From: Muriicola jejuensis
GTDB taxonomy: Bacteria > Bacteroidota > Bacteroidia > Flavobacteriales > Flavobacteriaceae
Length of the DNA stretch: 64,000 nucleotides
NCBI RefSeq assembly: GCF_010671595.1
Contig: NZ_JAABOP010000001.1
Coordinates: 1,674,001-1,738,000, forward strand
Reading direction: 5' to 3'
Shown: in pieces, positions 10,901 to 17,482 of the stretch
Layout of the letters: the number at the start of each line of letters is the position of its first letter
Numbering within the stretch: position 1 is the stretch's first letter
Notes under the pieces: model-generated
What the model was told of the DNA's origin: nothing
Seen by the model: only the letters and a program-made list of their open reading frames with translations
The model's database searches: none
Position numbers and translations under genes: made by a program

Positions 10901-11036
10901 CTTGAACTACAATACTTGCCCCCGGTAGAGGACCATTGGCATCAGAAACAGTACCTGATACATCTTGCGCCTTAACCAATCCGAAGCTCAAGATCGCTCC
11001 AAACAGCATAAGACCTTTTAGTAGTGTAATCTTCAT
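7911..11036 (-). CDS. susC: SusC-type TonB-dependent outer-membrane transporter
   Basis: Imports oligosaccharides across the outer membrane using TonB energy. The 1041-residue product has a signal peptide (residues 1-23, ending VKAQ), a carboxypeptidase-regulatory-like domain (about 25-105, DVSGTVSDANGPLPGASIVV), a plug domain opening EVVIIGYGTTTVKDATGAV and containing GSRGANGVVIITTKSG, then a long beta-barrel ending in aromatic Phe (TFGLNASF). Length and domain order are standard for SusC. It heads a susC-susD operon with a LacI-type operator (11129-11144) between its start and the nearest -7 box. Alpha-glucan/maltodextrin specificity is inferred from the neighbouring GH13 and GH65 genes. 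Confidence 0.95.
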   Translation of the reverse strand: MKITLLKGLMLFGAILSFGLVKAQDVSGTVSDANGPLPGASIVVQGTTNGTQTDFDGNYSLSNVGSNAVLVFSYIGYKTQEIAVNGRSTINVVLEEDAQALDEVVIIGYGTTTVKDATGAVTAVSSEDFNGGVISSPEQLIQGKTAGVNIQQTSGEPGAGIQVNIRGSNSVRGDNNPLFVVDGVPLAGGSTSPGGDTGNGGSAVRNPLNFLNPSDIESISILKDASATAIYGSRGANGVVIITTKSGKGSSGGKVEFASSLSIATPANRYDLLNKNEFLDAVTLYGGNASAVNFGGNTDWQDFITRTVASQNQNVSYSNNYGKGNIRGTFGYQKQFGVVEKTSLERITGRLNWTHRFLDDKLTLGLQATISRVNDETAPLSGGAGFRGDILGASYSANPTWPSSSTFNDGGTQIKPANYLANTQNRTNTNRILVNGSIDYKFTPELTGKINMGYDKSEGENTSVLSGNLLSFTDISGQGFGVYNTLARENHLLEATLNFKKDFGNSNIDALVGYSFQDFNVSGRNAQGRGFSTTDLNEMGADLRATVNGAAQTIDGTYQQYYYGSNTTGLIVNRIQPIVVAGENIGFGFDRLVQGMTADKFNNTDELQSFFARVNYSLNNKYLFTATMRADGSSRFGPENQYGYFPSGAFAWKLNEEGFLGDNVSTMKLRLSGGLVGNQEGLGYGNFVARQRFGGLGVQGNYQVNQSGLNIVATDVPDLKWEETLNLNVGFDFGFNSDRLSGSIDVYRNKTSDVLLRTPPAAPAVDPFQFGNVDASILNQGIEFAIGYDFVQTQNTTFSASFNIAYNDNEVQDFASAINTGEINGQGLSGAFAQRFEAGRSLFSYYMAIFEGFDSNGFPVYRDVDGNGVGDPIADQTFVGEDALPDITSGLSLNFRTGNWDAAAYFSGQFGFSVYNNTANGFFTGGSINNARNVTQDVVTSGENGGASADVSTRFLEKGDFVRMQNATLGYNVPLSGDGLFKTLRLSVTGQNLFLITDYSGLDPEITVPTGDLGSGVPTRGIDWAGFPNPRTITFGLNASF

Positions 11037-11128
11037 AAAGAGTTAATTTAAGTTTAGTTAATTTAATTCAAGCGTTAAACATATATAAAAAAAATGTTAA
11101 TATTCGAAAACACGGGACACCACCGTAT

Positions 11129-11144
11129 ACGAAAACGGTTTCGT
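11129..11144. promoter_or_regulatory. LacI-family operator before susC
   Basis: ACGAAAACGGTTTCGT: a 16-bp near-palindrome with matching outer arms ACGAAA/TTTCGT around a CG-containing centre. This is the layout of LacI/GalR-family operators and close to the E. coli PurR box. It lies 93 bases upstream of the susC ATG and about 50 bases downstream of the best -7 box, a position suited to blocking elongation or initiation. The LacI-type gene at 11383 is the obvious candidate regulator. Binding is predicted only. Confidence 0.55.
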
Positions 11145-11195
11145 GTTGATAACTTTTTAAAACATGGCAATTTAACAAATTAAGCCTCCACGTTC

Positions 11196-11203
11196 CAAAT
11201 ATA
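11196..11203 (-). promoter_or_regulatory. candidate -7 box for susCD
   Basis: TATATTTG on the minus strand matches the Bacteroidota TAnnTTTG consensus exactly, and a second exact copy lies at 11241-11248. Neither has a clear TTG at the expected -33 spacing. The 11037-11382 gap between divergent susC and the regulator holds no gene; it is AT-rich and carries these boxes, the operator at 11129 and the inverted repeat at 11311. Confidence 0.45.
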
Positions 11204-11310
11204 TCCTAATTATGGGGTGTTTTAATTATCGAATTCGAAACAAATATAATAATTTTTCATTGCGGCCTCCGAAAAATATTGATTTCGAGAAGAATACTTC
11301 CCTCCTGAAA

Positions 11311-11337
11311 GTGTTAAAAAAGCCGATTTTTTAACAC
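11311..11337. promoter_or_regulatory. 27-bp perfect inverted repeat before the lacI-type gene
   Basis: The arms GTGTTAAAAAA (11311-11321) and TTTTTTAACAC (11327-11337) are perfectly complementary around the 5-base centre GCCGA. A second overlapping pairing, AAAGCCG with CGGCTTT, extends to 11344. The repeat ends 45 bases before the TTG start of the regulator gene. It could be an operator, possibly autoregulatory, or a transcript hairpin that influences translation of the regulator. Confidence 0.5.
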
Positions 11338-11382
11338 GGCTTTATGTACCTTTAAATATCGTGTAATAGAGAACAGATCCGA

Positions 11383-12420
11383 TTGAAACGCAAGATCACC
11401 TTAAAGCACATTGCCAGGGAACTGGATGTTTCCATTTCCACGGTATCCAAGGCGCTCAAGAACAGTGAGGAGATCGGACAGGATACCAAGGAGAAGATCC
11501 AGGCCTTTGCCAAACTCTACAACTACCGGCCTAACAATATTGCGATCAGCCTAAAGAACAAAAGGACCAAGAATATAGGCGTGATCATCCCTGACATCGT
11601 CCACCATTTTTTTACAACGGTTTTCAGGGGCATTGAGCAGTACGCCAATAACAAGGGATACAACGTGATCGTCTGCGTTTCGGATGAATCCTTTGACAAG
11701 GAGGTCATCAATATGGAAATGCTAGCCAATGGCAGCATTGACGGTTTTATCATGGCCCTGGCCGGGGAAACCCAGCTCAAGAACGATTTCAACCACCTCA
11801 AGGAGGTGACCGAACAGGGGATTCCTCTTGTTCTGTTCGACAGAGTTACAGAGGACGTGCAATGCGATAAGGTCATCATCAATGATGAGGAAGCTGCTTA
11901 CCAGGCCGTTAAAAAGCTGATCGCTTCAGGCCGCAGGAAGATCGCCCTGGTGACCACAGAAGGCTATCTGAACGTAAGCGCCAAAAGGGCAGAGGGATAT
12001 TTTCGCGCACTGAAAGAACACCATTTGCCGATCGACAAGGATATGATCCTGGAATTACCCTACCAAAAGGATAATGAAAAGAAAAGTGAGGAGTTCTTTC
12101 GGAACAGATCGATTGATGCCGTGCTTTGCGTCAATGAGATCTTTGCGGTAAAATGCATGGGGATCGTACAAAGGTCCGGAAAACGCGTTCCGGATGATAT
12201 TGCCTTTATCGGTTTCACGGACGGGATCCTCTCTCGCCTATCTACCCCTACGTTGTCCTCAGTGGACCAACACGGGGAGCTTATGGGTGAAACCGCAGCG
12301 AGGATGCTCATCGAAAAAATCGAACGCGATCACGACCAGGAAGAGGAAGAGATCTTTCAGACCCGGATTATCAGTGCGACTTTAGTGGAACGGGAATCTA
12401 CCCTGGGCTCTTTGAAGTAG
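11383..12420 (+). CDS. LacI/GalR-family transcriptional regulator
   Basis: A 345-residue DNA-binding repressor or activator controlled by a sugar. The N-terminal helix-turn-helix (ITLKHIARELDVSISTVSKAL, with the hinge through about residue 60) is followed by a periplasmic-binding-like sensor domain (NIGVIIPDIVHHFFTTVFRGIEQYA onward). The start must be TTG at 11383: no ATG or GTG lies in frame between the preceding stop and the HTH, which begins only a few residues in, as is normal for the family. It is transcribed divergently from susCD and leads into the maltose enzymes, so it likely senses maltose or a derivative and acts on the operator at 11129. The TTG start may keep expression low. Confidence 0.9.
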   Translation: MKRKITLKHIARELDVSISTVSKALKNSEEIGQDTKEKIQAFAKLYNYRPNNIAISLKNKRTKNIGVIIPDIVHHFFTTVFRGIEQYANNKGYNVIVCVSDESFDKEVINMEMLANGSIDGFIMALAGETQLKNDFNHLKEVTEQGIPLVLFDRVTEDVQCDKVIINDEEAAYQAVKKLIASGRRKIALVTTEGYLNVSAKRAEGYFRALKEHHLPIDKDMILELPYQKDNEKKSEEFFRNRSIDAVLCVNEIFAVKCMGIVQRSGKRVPDDIAFIGFTDGILSRLSTPTLSSVDQHGELMGETAARMLIEKIERDHDQEEEEIFQTRIISATLVERESTLGSLK

Positions 12421-12598
12421 GGCTTATACAATCCTGCTATATATAAAGGTATAGGTACGTACGAGAAACCTTTAAAAGCAATCGACTTGCGCACTATTCA
12501 GGTATTCGGACATCTTCGTATATTGGCCGTGCATATATCAGCCCTCCATATTCCCTACCCGGGAAATGGATAACCTTTTTGAAACCACTTATTCAGGA

Positions 12599-13255
12599 AT
12601 GCATCACAAAGGATTTATTTTTGACCTGGACGGTGTCATCGTCGACACCGCTAAATACCACTATCTGGCCTGGAAACACCTGGCTGACGAACTGGGTATC
12701 CCCTTTACGGAAGAGCAAAATGAGCAATTTAAAGGGGTGAGCCGGAAAAGATGCCTGGAGATCCTCCTGGAATGGGGCAACCTGAAGGTCTCCAGGGAAC
12801 AATTCGATTCCTGGCTGACAGAGAAAAACCAGGATTACCTGCAATACATTGAAAAGATGACGGAAGATGAGGTGCTCCCTGACGTCCCCAAGGTACTCAA
12901 TTTCCTGAAAGCACACGGTGTCCCCATGGGCTTGGGATCTGCCAGTAAAAATGCCCGTCCTATATTGAAAAAAGTGGGACTAATTCCTTATTTTAACACC
13001 ATTGTAGATGGAACTCAGGTAAGCAAGGCGAAACCGGACCCCGAAGTCTTCATGATTGCGGCAGGTGATCTGAAGCTGCCTCCCCGGGATTGCATTGTGT
13101 TCGAAGATGCTATCGCGGGGATAGAGGCCGCCAATATTGCCGGCATGACCAGCATCGGAATCGGAGACCCGGAAACCCTTTCAGGGGCAAAGTATGTCTT
13201 TAAAGATTTTACCGAGATCGATCTCGACTTTATTAAAGAACTAGCAGAATTATAG
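12599..13255 (+). CDS. pgmB: beta-phosphoglucomutase (HAD family)
   Basis: Converts beta-glucose 1-phosphate, released by the maltose phosphorylase encoded next door, to glucose 6-phosphate in the cytoplasm. The protein has FDLDGVIVDTA (nucleophile and acid Asp pair), the cap region with KGVSRKRCLEILL, then SKAKPDPEVF and FEDAIAGIEAA, all hallmarks of PgmB. The start is taken at the ATG at 12599 (MHHKGFIFDLDG, 218 residues, normal length). An upstream in-frame ATG at 12566 would add 11 residues and cannot be excluded. It ends 3 bases before the GH65 gene, so the two are co-transcribed. Confidence 0.93.
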   Translation: MHHKGFIFDLDGVIVDTAKYHYLAWKHLADELGIPFTEEQNEQFKGVSRKRCLEILLEWGNLKVSREQFDSWLTEKNQDYLQYIEKMTEDEVLPDVPKVLNFLKAHGVPMGLGSASKNARPILKKVGLIPYFNTIVDGTQVSKAKPDPEVFMIAAGDLKLPPRDCIVFEDAIAGIEAANIAGMTSIGIGDPETLSGAKYVFKDFTEIDLDFIKELAEL

Positions 13256-13258
13256 ATT

Positions 13259-15568
13259 ATGAATCAGGATTATATTGTACCAGACAACTGGTCGATCATA
13301 GAGGAAGGATTTGAAAGAGAAAATGTAAAGTCCTCCGAAAGCATTTTCAGCCTGGGTAATGGAGCCATGGGTCAACGTGCGAATTTCGAAGAGCAATATT
13401 CGGGGCCTACATTTCAGGGCAGTTATATAGGCGGGGTCTATTACCCTGACAAGACCCGGGTAGGCTGGTGGAAGAACGGTTACCCGGAGTATTTCGCCAA
13501 AGTGATCAACGCGCCTAGCTGGATCGGAATACACGTCCTCGTGGACGGGGAGGCCCTCGATCTCAATACCTGTACCCGCGTGGAGAATTTCCGCAGGGAA
13601 CTCAACATGAAGGAAGGCTGGTACCAGCGCAGCTTCACGGCCTATTTGAAGAACAACAAGACCATTGACGTTAAGGTGACCCGCTTCCTGAGCCTCGAAC
13701 TCGATGAACTCGGAGCCATCCGCTATGAGGTCACACCGAAAGGAGATGACCTTACTATTACCTTCTCTCCCTTCCTGGACAGCGGGATCACCAATGAGGA
13801 CAGTAACTGGGACGACAAATTCTGGAATACCACCAGAGTAGCCTCCGATGGCAACCAGGCCTTTATTGAGGCTCATACCATGAAGACGAATTTTGAGACC
13901 TGTACCTTTATGGAATGTCATCTGGAGTACAAGGGGATGACACAAAGCAAGCCTATGGGTACGGAAGAAAGGGAGCTGTGGGTTGGACATGGATACGAAC
14001 AGAAGGTGGATAAGGGAACGACGGTTACCTTTTATAAATATGGGGGATATACGGTTTCCCGGAACCACAAGAACGGCGACCTGGTAGGTGCCGCCAAAAA
14101 GGTGTTGGACAAAGCCCAGGCCAAGGGGTTTGACGGACTGCTGGAAGCACAGAAAAAGGCATGGGCCGGAATATGGGAAATGAGTGATATTACCATTGGA
14201 GGGGATATCAAAGCGCAGCAAGGTATACGGTTCAATATCTTTCAGCTGAATCAGACCTATACCGGGAAAGACTCCCGACTCAATATTGGCCCTAAAGGGT
14301 TTACCGGAGAGAAATACGGGGGAAGCACCTACTGGGATACGGAGGCCTATTGCATCCCATTCTACATGGCTACCAAGGATCACCACGTAGCCAGGAACCT
14401 TTTAAAGTACCGGTATAATCATCTGGAAAAAGCCATTGAGAACGCTAAGAAACTGGGCTTTAACAACGGTGCTGCCCTGTATCCCATGGTGACCATGAAC
14501 GGGGAGGAGTGCCACAATGAATGGGAGATCACCTTCGAGGAGATCCATCGCAACGGGGCTATTGCCTTTGCGATCTACAATTACTACCGGTACACCGGAG
14601 ACTACTCCTACATCCCGGAGATGGGGCTGGAAGTATTGATCGGGATAGCGCGTTTCTGGCACCAACGGGCCACCTTTTCCAAGCAGAAGAACAAATACGT
14701 CATCCTGGGGGTCACAGGCCCCAATGAGTACGAGAACAACGTGAGCAATAACTGGTATACCAATTATATCGCTCGTTGGTGTATCCAGTACACACTGGAA
14801 CAACTCGAAAAGGTCAAAACCGGATACAAGGAAGACTACGACAGGATCACGGGCTATACCAAACTCAAAAAGGCAGAGACGGATGAATGGAAGAAGGTGG
14901 CAGACCACATGTACTTTCCTTTCTCAGAAGAGCTGGGAATCTATCTACAGCAGGACGGATTCCTCGACAAGGAACTGGTGACGGTGGCCGACCTCCCCAG
15001 GACCCAGAGGCCGATCAACCAGAAATGGAGTTGGGACAGGATCCTCAGATCCCCCTACATCAAACAGGCCGATGTACTGCAGGGGTTCTATTTCTTCGAA
15101 GACCACTTCTCAATTGAGGATCTGGAAAAGCATTTTGATTTTTACGAGCCCTTCACGGTGCACGAATCATCCCTGTCACCCTGTGTCCACAGCATTCAGG
15201 CTGCGAGACTAGATTGGATGCAACAGGCGTACCAGTTCTATCTGCGCACCTCCAGGCTCGACCTCGACGATTACAACAAGGAGGTAGAGGAAGGTCTCCA
15301 TATTACCTCCATGGCCGGAACCTGGATGAGTATTGTCGAAGGCTTTGGCGGGATGCGTATCAGGAACGATAAGTTGTCCTTCCGCCCCAGGATCCCTGAA
15401 GAATGGGATTCCTACTCCTTTAAGATCAATTTCAGGAACAGGATCCTCAAGGTGCATATCGACAAGTCAGGGGCCCATTTTGAACTCGAGGGCGACCACG
15501 AGATGTCTATCCGACTCAACGGGGAGCGAGTAGTATTGCAGCCGGTTTCCAAAACCACGGCCAAGTAA
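13259..15568 (+). CDS. mapA: maltose phosphorylase (GH65)
   Basis: Splits maltose with phosphate into glucose and beta-glucose 1-phosphate. The 769 residues match the usual GH65 length: an N-terminal beta-sandwich, linker, (alpha/alpha)6 barrel and small C-terminal sheet. The catalytic acid is Glu490 in GPNEYENNVSNNWYTNYIA, the motif typical of maltose phosphorylases. The neighbouring pgmB fits a beta-glucose 1-phosphate product. Trehalose or kojibiose phosphorylase activity is a lesser possibility within the same family. Its stop codon touches an ATG (15569-15571) that begins a short in-frame extension of the next gene. Confidence 0.93.
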   Translation: MNQDYIVPDNWSIIEEGFERENVKSSESIFSLGNGAMGQRANFEEQYSGPTFQGSYIGGVYYPDKTRVGWWKNGYPEYFAKVINAPSWIGIHVLVDGEALDLNTCTRVENFRRELNMKEGWYQRSFTAYLKNNKTIDVKVTRFLSLELDELGAIRYEVTPKGDDLTITFSPFLDSGITNEDSNWDDKFWNTTRVASDGNQAFIEAHTMKTNFETCTFMECHLEYKGMTQSKPMGTEERELWVGHGYEQKVDKGTTVTFYKYGGYTVSRNHKNGDLVGAAKKVLDKAQAKGFDGLLEAQKKAWAGIWEMSDITIGGDIKAQQGIRFNIFQLNQTYTGKDSRLNIGPKGFTGEKYGGSTYWDTEAYCIPFYMATKDHHVARNLLKYRYNHLEKAIENAKKLGFNNGAALYPMVTMNGEECHNEWEITFEEIHRNGAIAFAIYNYYRYTGDYSYIPEMGLEVLIGIARFWHQRATFSKQKNKYVILGVTGPNEYENNVSNNWYTNYIARWCIQYTLEQLEKVKTGYKEDYDRITGYTKLKKAETDEWKKVADHMYFPFSEELGIYLQQDGFLDKELVTVADLPRTQRPINQKWSWDRILRSPYIKQADVLQGFYFFEDHFSIEDLEKHFDFYEPFTVHESSLSPCVHSIQAARLDWMQQAYQFYLRTSRLDLDDYNKEVEEGLHITSMAGTWMSIVEGFGGMRIRNDKLSFRPRIPEEWDSYSFKINFRNRILKVHIDKSGAHFELEGDHEMSIRLNGERVVLQPVSKTTAK

Positions 15569-15574
15569 ATGTAC

Positions 15575-15622
15575 AATCGGGGGCATCTGGATCGCAAGGA
15601 CATTTTGTCCATGCCCCCGATT
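15575..15622 (+). promoter_or_regulatory. intercistronic hairpin covering the start of the GH13 gene
   Basis: AATCGGGGGCAT (15575-15586) pairs perfectly over 12 bp with ATGCCCCCGATT (15611-15622); the second arm begins with the ATG of the downstream GH13 gene. Inside the 24-base loop GGACA (15598-15602) can pair with TGTCC (15606-15610). The stem would hide the start codon unless ribosomes arriving from the maltose phosphorylase gene, or reinitiating at the ATG at 15569, open it. It could instead act as an RNA-stability element or a weak terminator (TTTTATATTTA follows). Confidence 0.55.
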
Positions 15623-17482
15623 TTATATTTATCAATTTCTATCCTCTTTATGACGATGAGCATCGCACATGCCCAGATTGAGCGAATAGAACCTCCTAAC
15701 TGGTGGACGGGTTTCAGGGACTCCACTCTGCAACTGTTGGTTAAGGGAAAAGGCATCGGTAATTATACCGTACATGCACGGGAAGAATGGATCAAGGTGG
15801 TGAAGAGCCACCGGGCAGACAGCCCCAATTACCTCTTTCTCGATCTGGAAATTCCTGGAAACACCCCTGAAGGAGAGATCCATCTGGTCTTCAGAAAAGA
15901 AGGGGATCCCGAAATCAGTGTGCCTTATCTGCTTAAAAAAAGGGAGAGGGTACCCGAAGAATTTGTGGGGTTTTCCAGCGAGGACGTGATCTACCTGATC
16001 ACCCCGGACCGTTTTGCCAACGGAGACCCGTCTAACGATATCGATCCCACCCTCAAGGAGAAGAGGGTCGATAGAAAACAGGATTACGCACGCCACGGCG
16101 GGGACATTAGGGGGATGATCAACCATCTTGATTATATTGAAGACATGGGTTTTACCGCCATTTGGCCCAGTCCCCTTCTGATCAACGACATGCCCAGGGA
16201 ATCCTACCACGGATATGCGATCACCGACTTTTACAAGGTGGACCCCCGATTCGGCACCCTGGAGGAGTATAAGGAATTCACTTACAAAGCAAGGCAAAGA
16301 GGGATCAAGGTCATCATGGATCAGGTAAATAACCATTGCGGCCTTGCCCACTGGTGGATGCAGGACCTGCCATTCTCAGACTGGATCCATTATCAGGAAG
16401 GGTTTGAAGAGGGTCGTGAGATCACGGTGACCAACCACAGGCGAACCGTAAACCAGGATATCTACGCTTCGGATCACGACAGGGAGATCATGGACAATGG
16501 GTGGTTCGTACCGTCCATGCCGGACCTCAACCAGGACAATCCTTTCCTGGCAAACTATCTGATCCAGAACAGCCTTTGGTGGATCGAGACCCTTGGGTTG
16601 GGTGGGATCAGGCAGGATACCTACCCCTATCCGGAAAAGCATTTTATGGCCCGCTGGGCAGAACGCATCATGAAGGAATACCCCTCGTTTTCCATAGTAG
16701 GGGAAGAGTGGAGCTACAATCCTCTGGTAGTCGGGTATTGGCAGTCAGGTGCCCGAAATCGGGATGGGTATGAATCCCACTTGAAGTGCACCATGGATTT
16801 CCCCCTGCAGCAAACCCTGATAGATGCCCTTGCAGAGGAGGAAAACTGGAACACAGGTCTTATTAAGTTATACGAGGGATTGGCCAATGATTTTCACTAC
16901 GCCTCTCCCAAAGACATGATGCTCTTCGGGGACAATCACGACATGGACCGGCTTTTTACACAATTGTCCGAAGAGGTGGAGCTGACCAAAATGGCGCTTG
17001 CATTTATCATGGTAGCCCCCCGTATTCCACAGATATACTACGGTACTGAGATCCTGATGGAAAACACGGACAAGCCCGGGGATCACGGCAGGATCAGGAA
17101 GGACTTTCCGGGAGGCTGGCCCGATGACAAGGTAAATGCTTTTACAGGCAGGGGACTGGATACAAGGAAGAGGGAGATGCAGCAGTTTGTCAGGACCCTC
17201 ACCAGGTTCAGGAGAGACCAGGAGGTGATCCACGCAGGTAATACCAGGCATTTCAGCCCGGAAAATGGGATTTACGTGCTTTTCAGGTACGCGGATGAAG
17301 AAATAGTCATTCTCATTCTCAACAAGAATGAGAGTCCGGTGACCTTGCAGTTAGACAGATTCCGTGAAATGAACATTGAAAATCGCGAGTTCAGGGAGGT
17401 ATTCAGTGGCAAGAGTTTGGTGCTAGGGACTGCCCTGACCCTGGAAAAAAGGGGAGTCTTTTTATTTGCCAACGGAGGATAG
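15611..17482 (+). CDS. susA: GH13 alpha-amylase family protein, neopullulanase/cyclomaltodextrinase-like (SusA type)
   Basis: A secreted (probably periplasmic) alpha-glucan hydrolase. From the ATG at 15611 the product is 623 residues with signal peptide MPPILYLSISILFMTMSIAHAQ. An N-terminal Ig-like domain (IERIEPPNWWTGF) as in cyclomaltodextrinases precedes the TIM barrel with nucleophile Asp336 (GGIRQDTY), acid Glu365 (IVGEEW) and Asp444 (FGDNHD). An ATG at 15569, directly after the previous stop, would place 14 polar residues before the signal peptide, so 15611 is preferred. The role is to trim maltodextrins imported by SusC/D into smaller sugars before uptake. Its expression may be set by the hairpin over its start. 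Confidence 0.9.
   Translation: MPPILYLSISILFMTMSIAHAQIERIEPPNWWTGFRDSTLQLLVKGKGIGNYTVHAREEWIKVVKSHRADSPNYLFLDLEIPGNTPEGEIHLVFRKEGDPEISVPYLLKKRERVPEEFVGFSSEDVIYLITPDRFANGDPSNDIDPTLKEKRVDRKQDYARHGGDIRGMINHLDYIEDMGFTAIWPSPLLINDMPRESYHGYAITDFYKVDPRFGTLEEYKEFTYKARQRGIKVIMDQVNNHCGLAHWWMQDLPFSDWIHYQEGFEEGREITVTNHRRTVNQDIYASDHDREIMDNGWFVPSMPDLNQDNPFLANYLIQNSLWWIETLGLGGIRQDTYPYPEKHFMARWAERIMKEYPSFSIVGEEWSYNPLVVGYWQSGARNRDGYESHLKCTMDFPLQQTLIDALAEEENWNTGLIKLYEGLANDFHYASPKDMMLFGDNHDMDRLFTQLSEEVELTKMALAFIMVAPRIPQIYYGTEILMENTDKPGDHGRIRKDFPGGWPDDKVNAFTGRGLDTRKREMQQFVRTLTRFRRDQEVIHAGNTRHFSPENGIYVLFRYADEEIVILILNKNESPVTLQLDRFREMNIENREFREVFSGKSLVLGTALTLEKRGVFLFANGG

Noticed and set aside
13250-14386. 378-codon minus-strand frame opposite mapA
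   Set aside because: No domain features; lies wholly on the opposite strand of a confident GH65 gene whose codon bias creates the open frame.
15632-16351. 239-codon minus-strand frame opposite susA
   Set aside because: Antisense of a GH13 gene with a signal peptide and catalytic residues.
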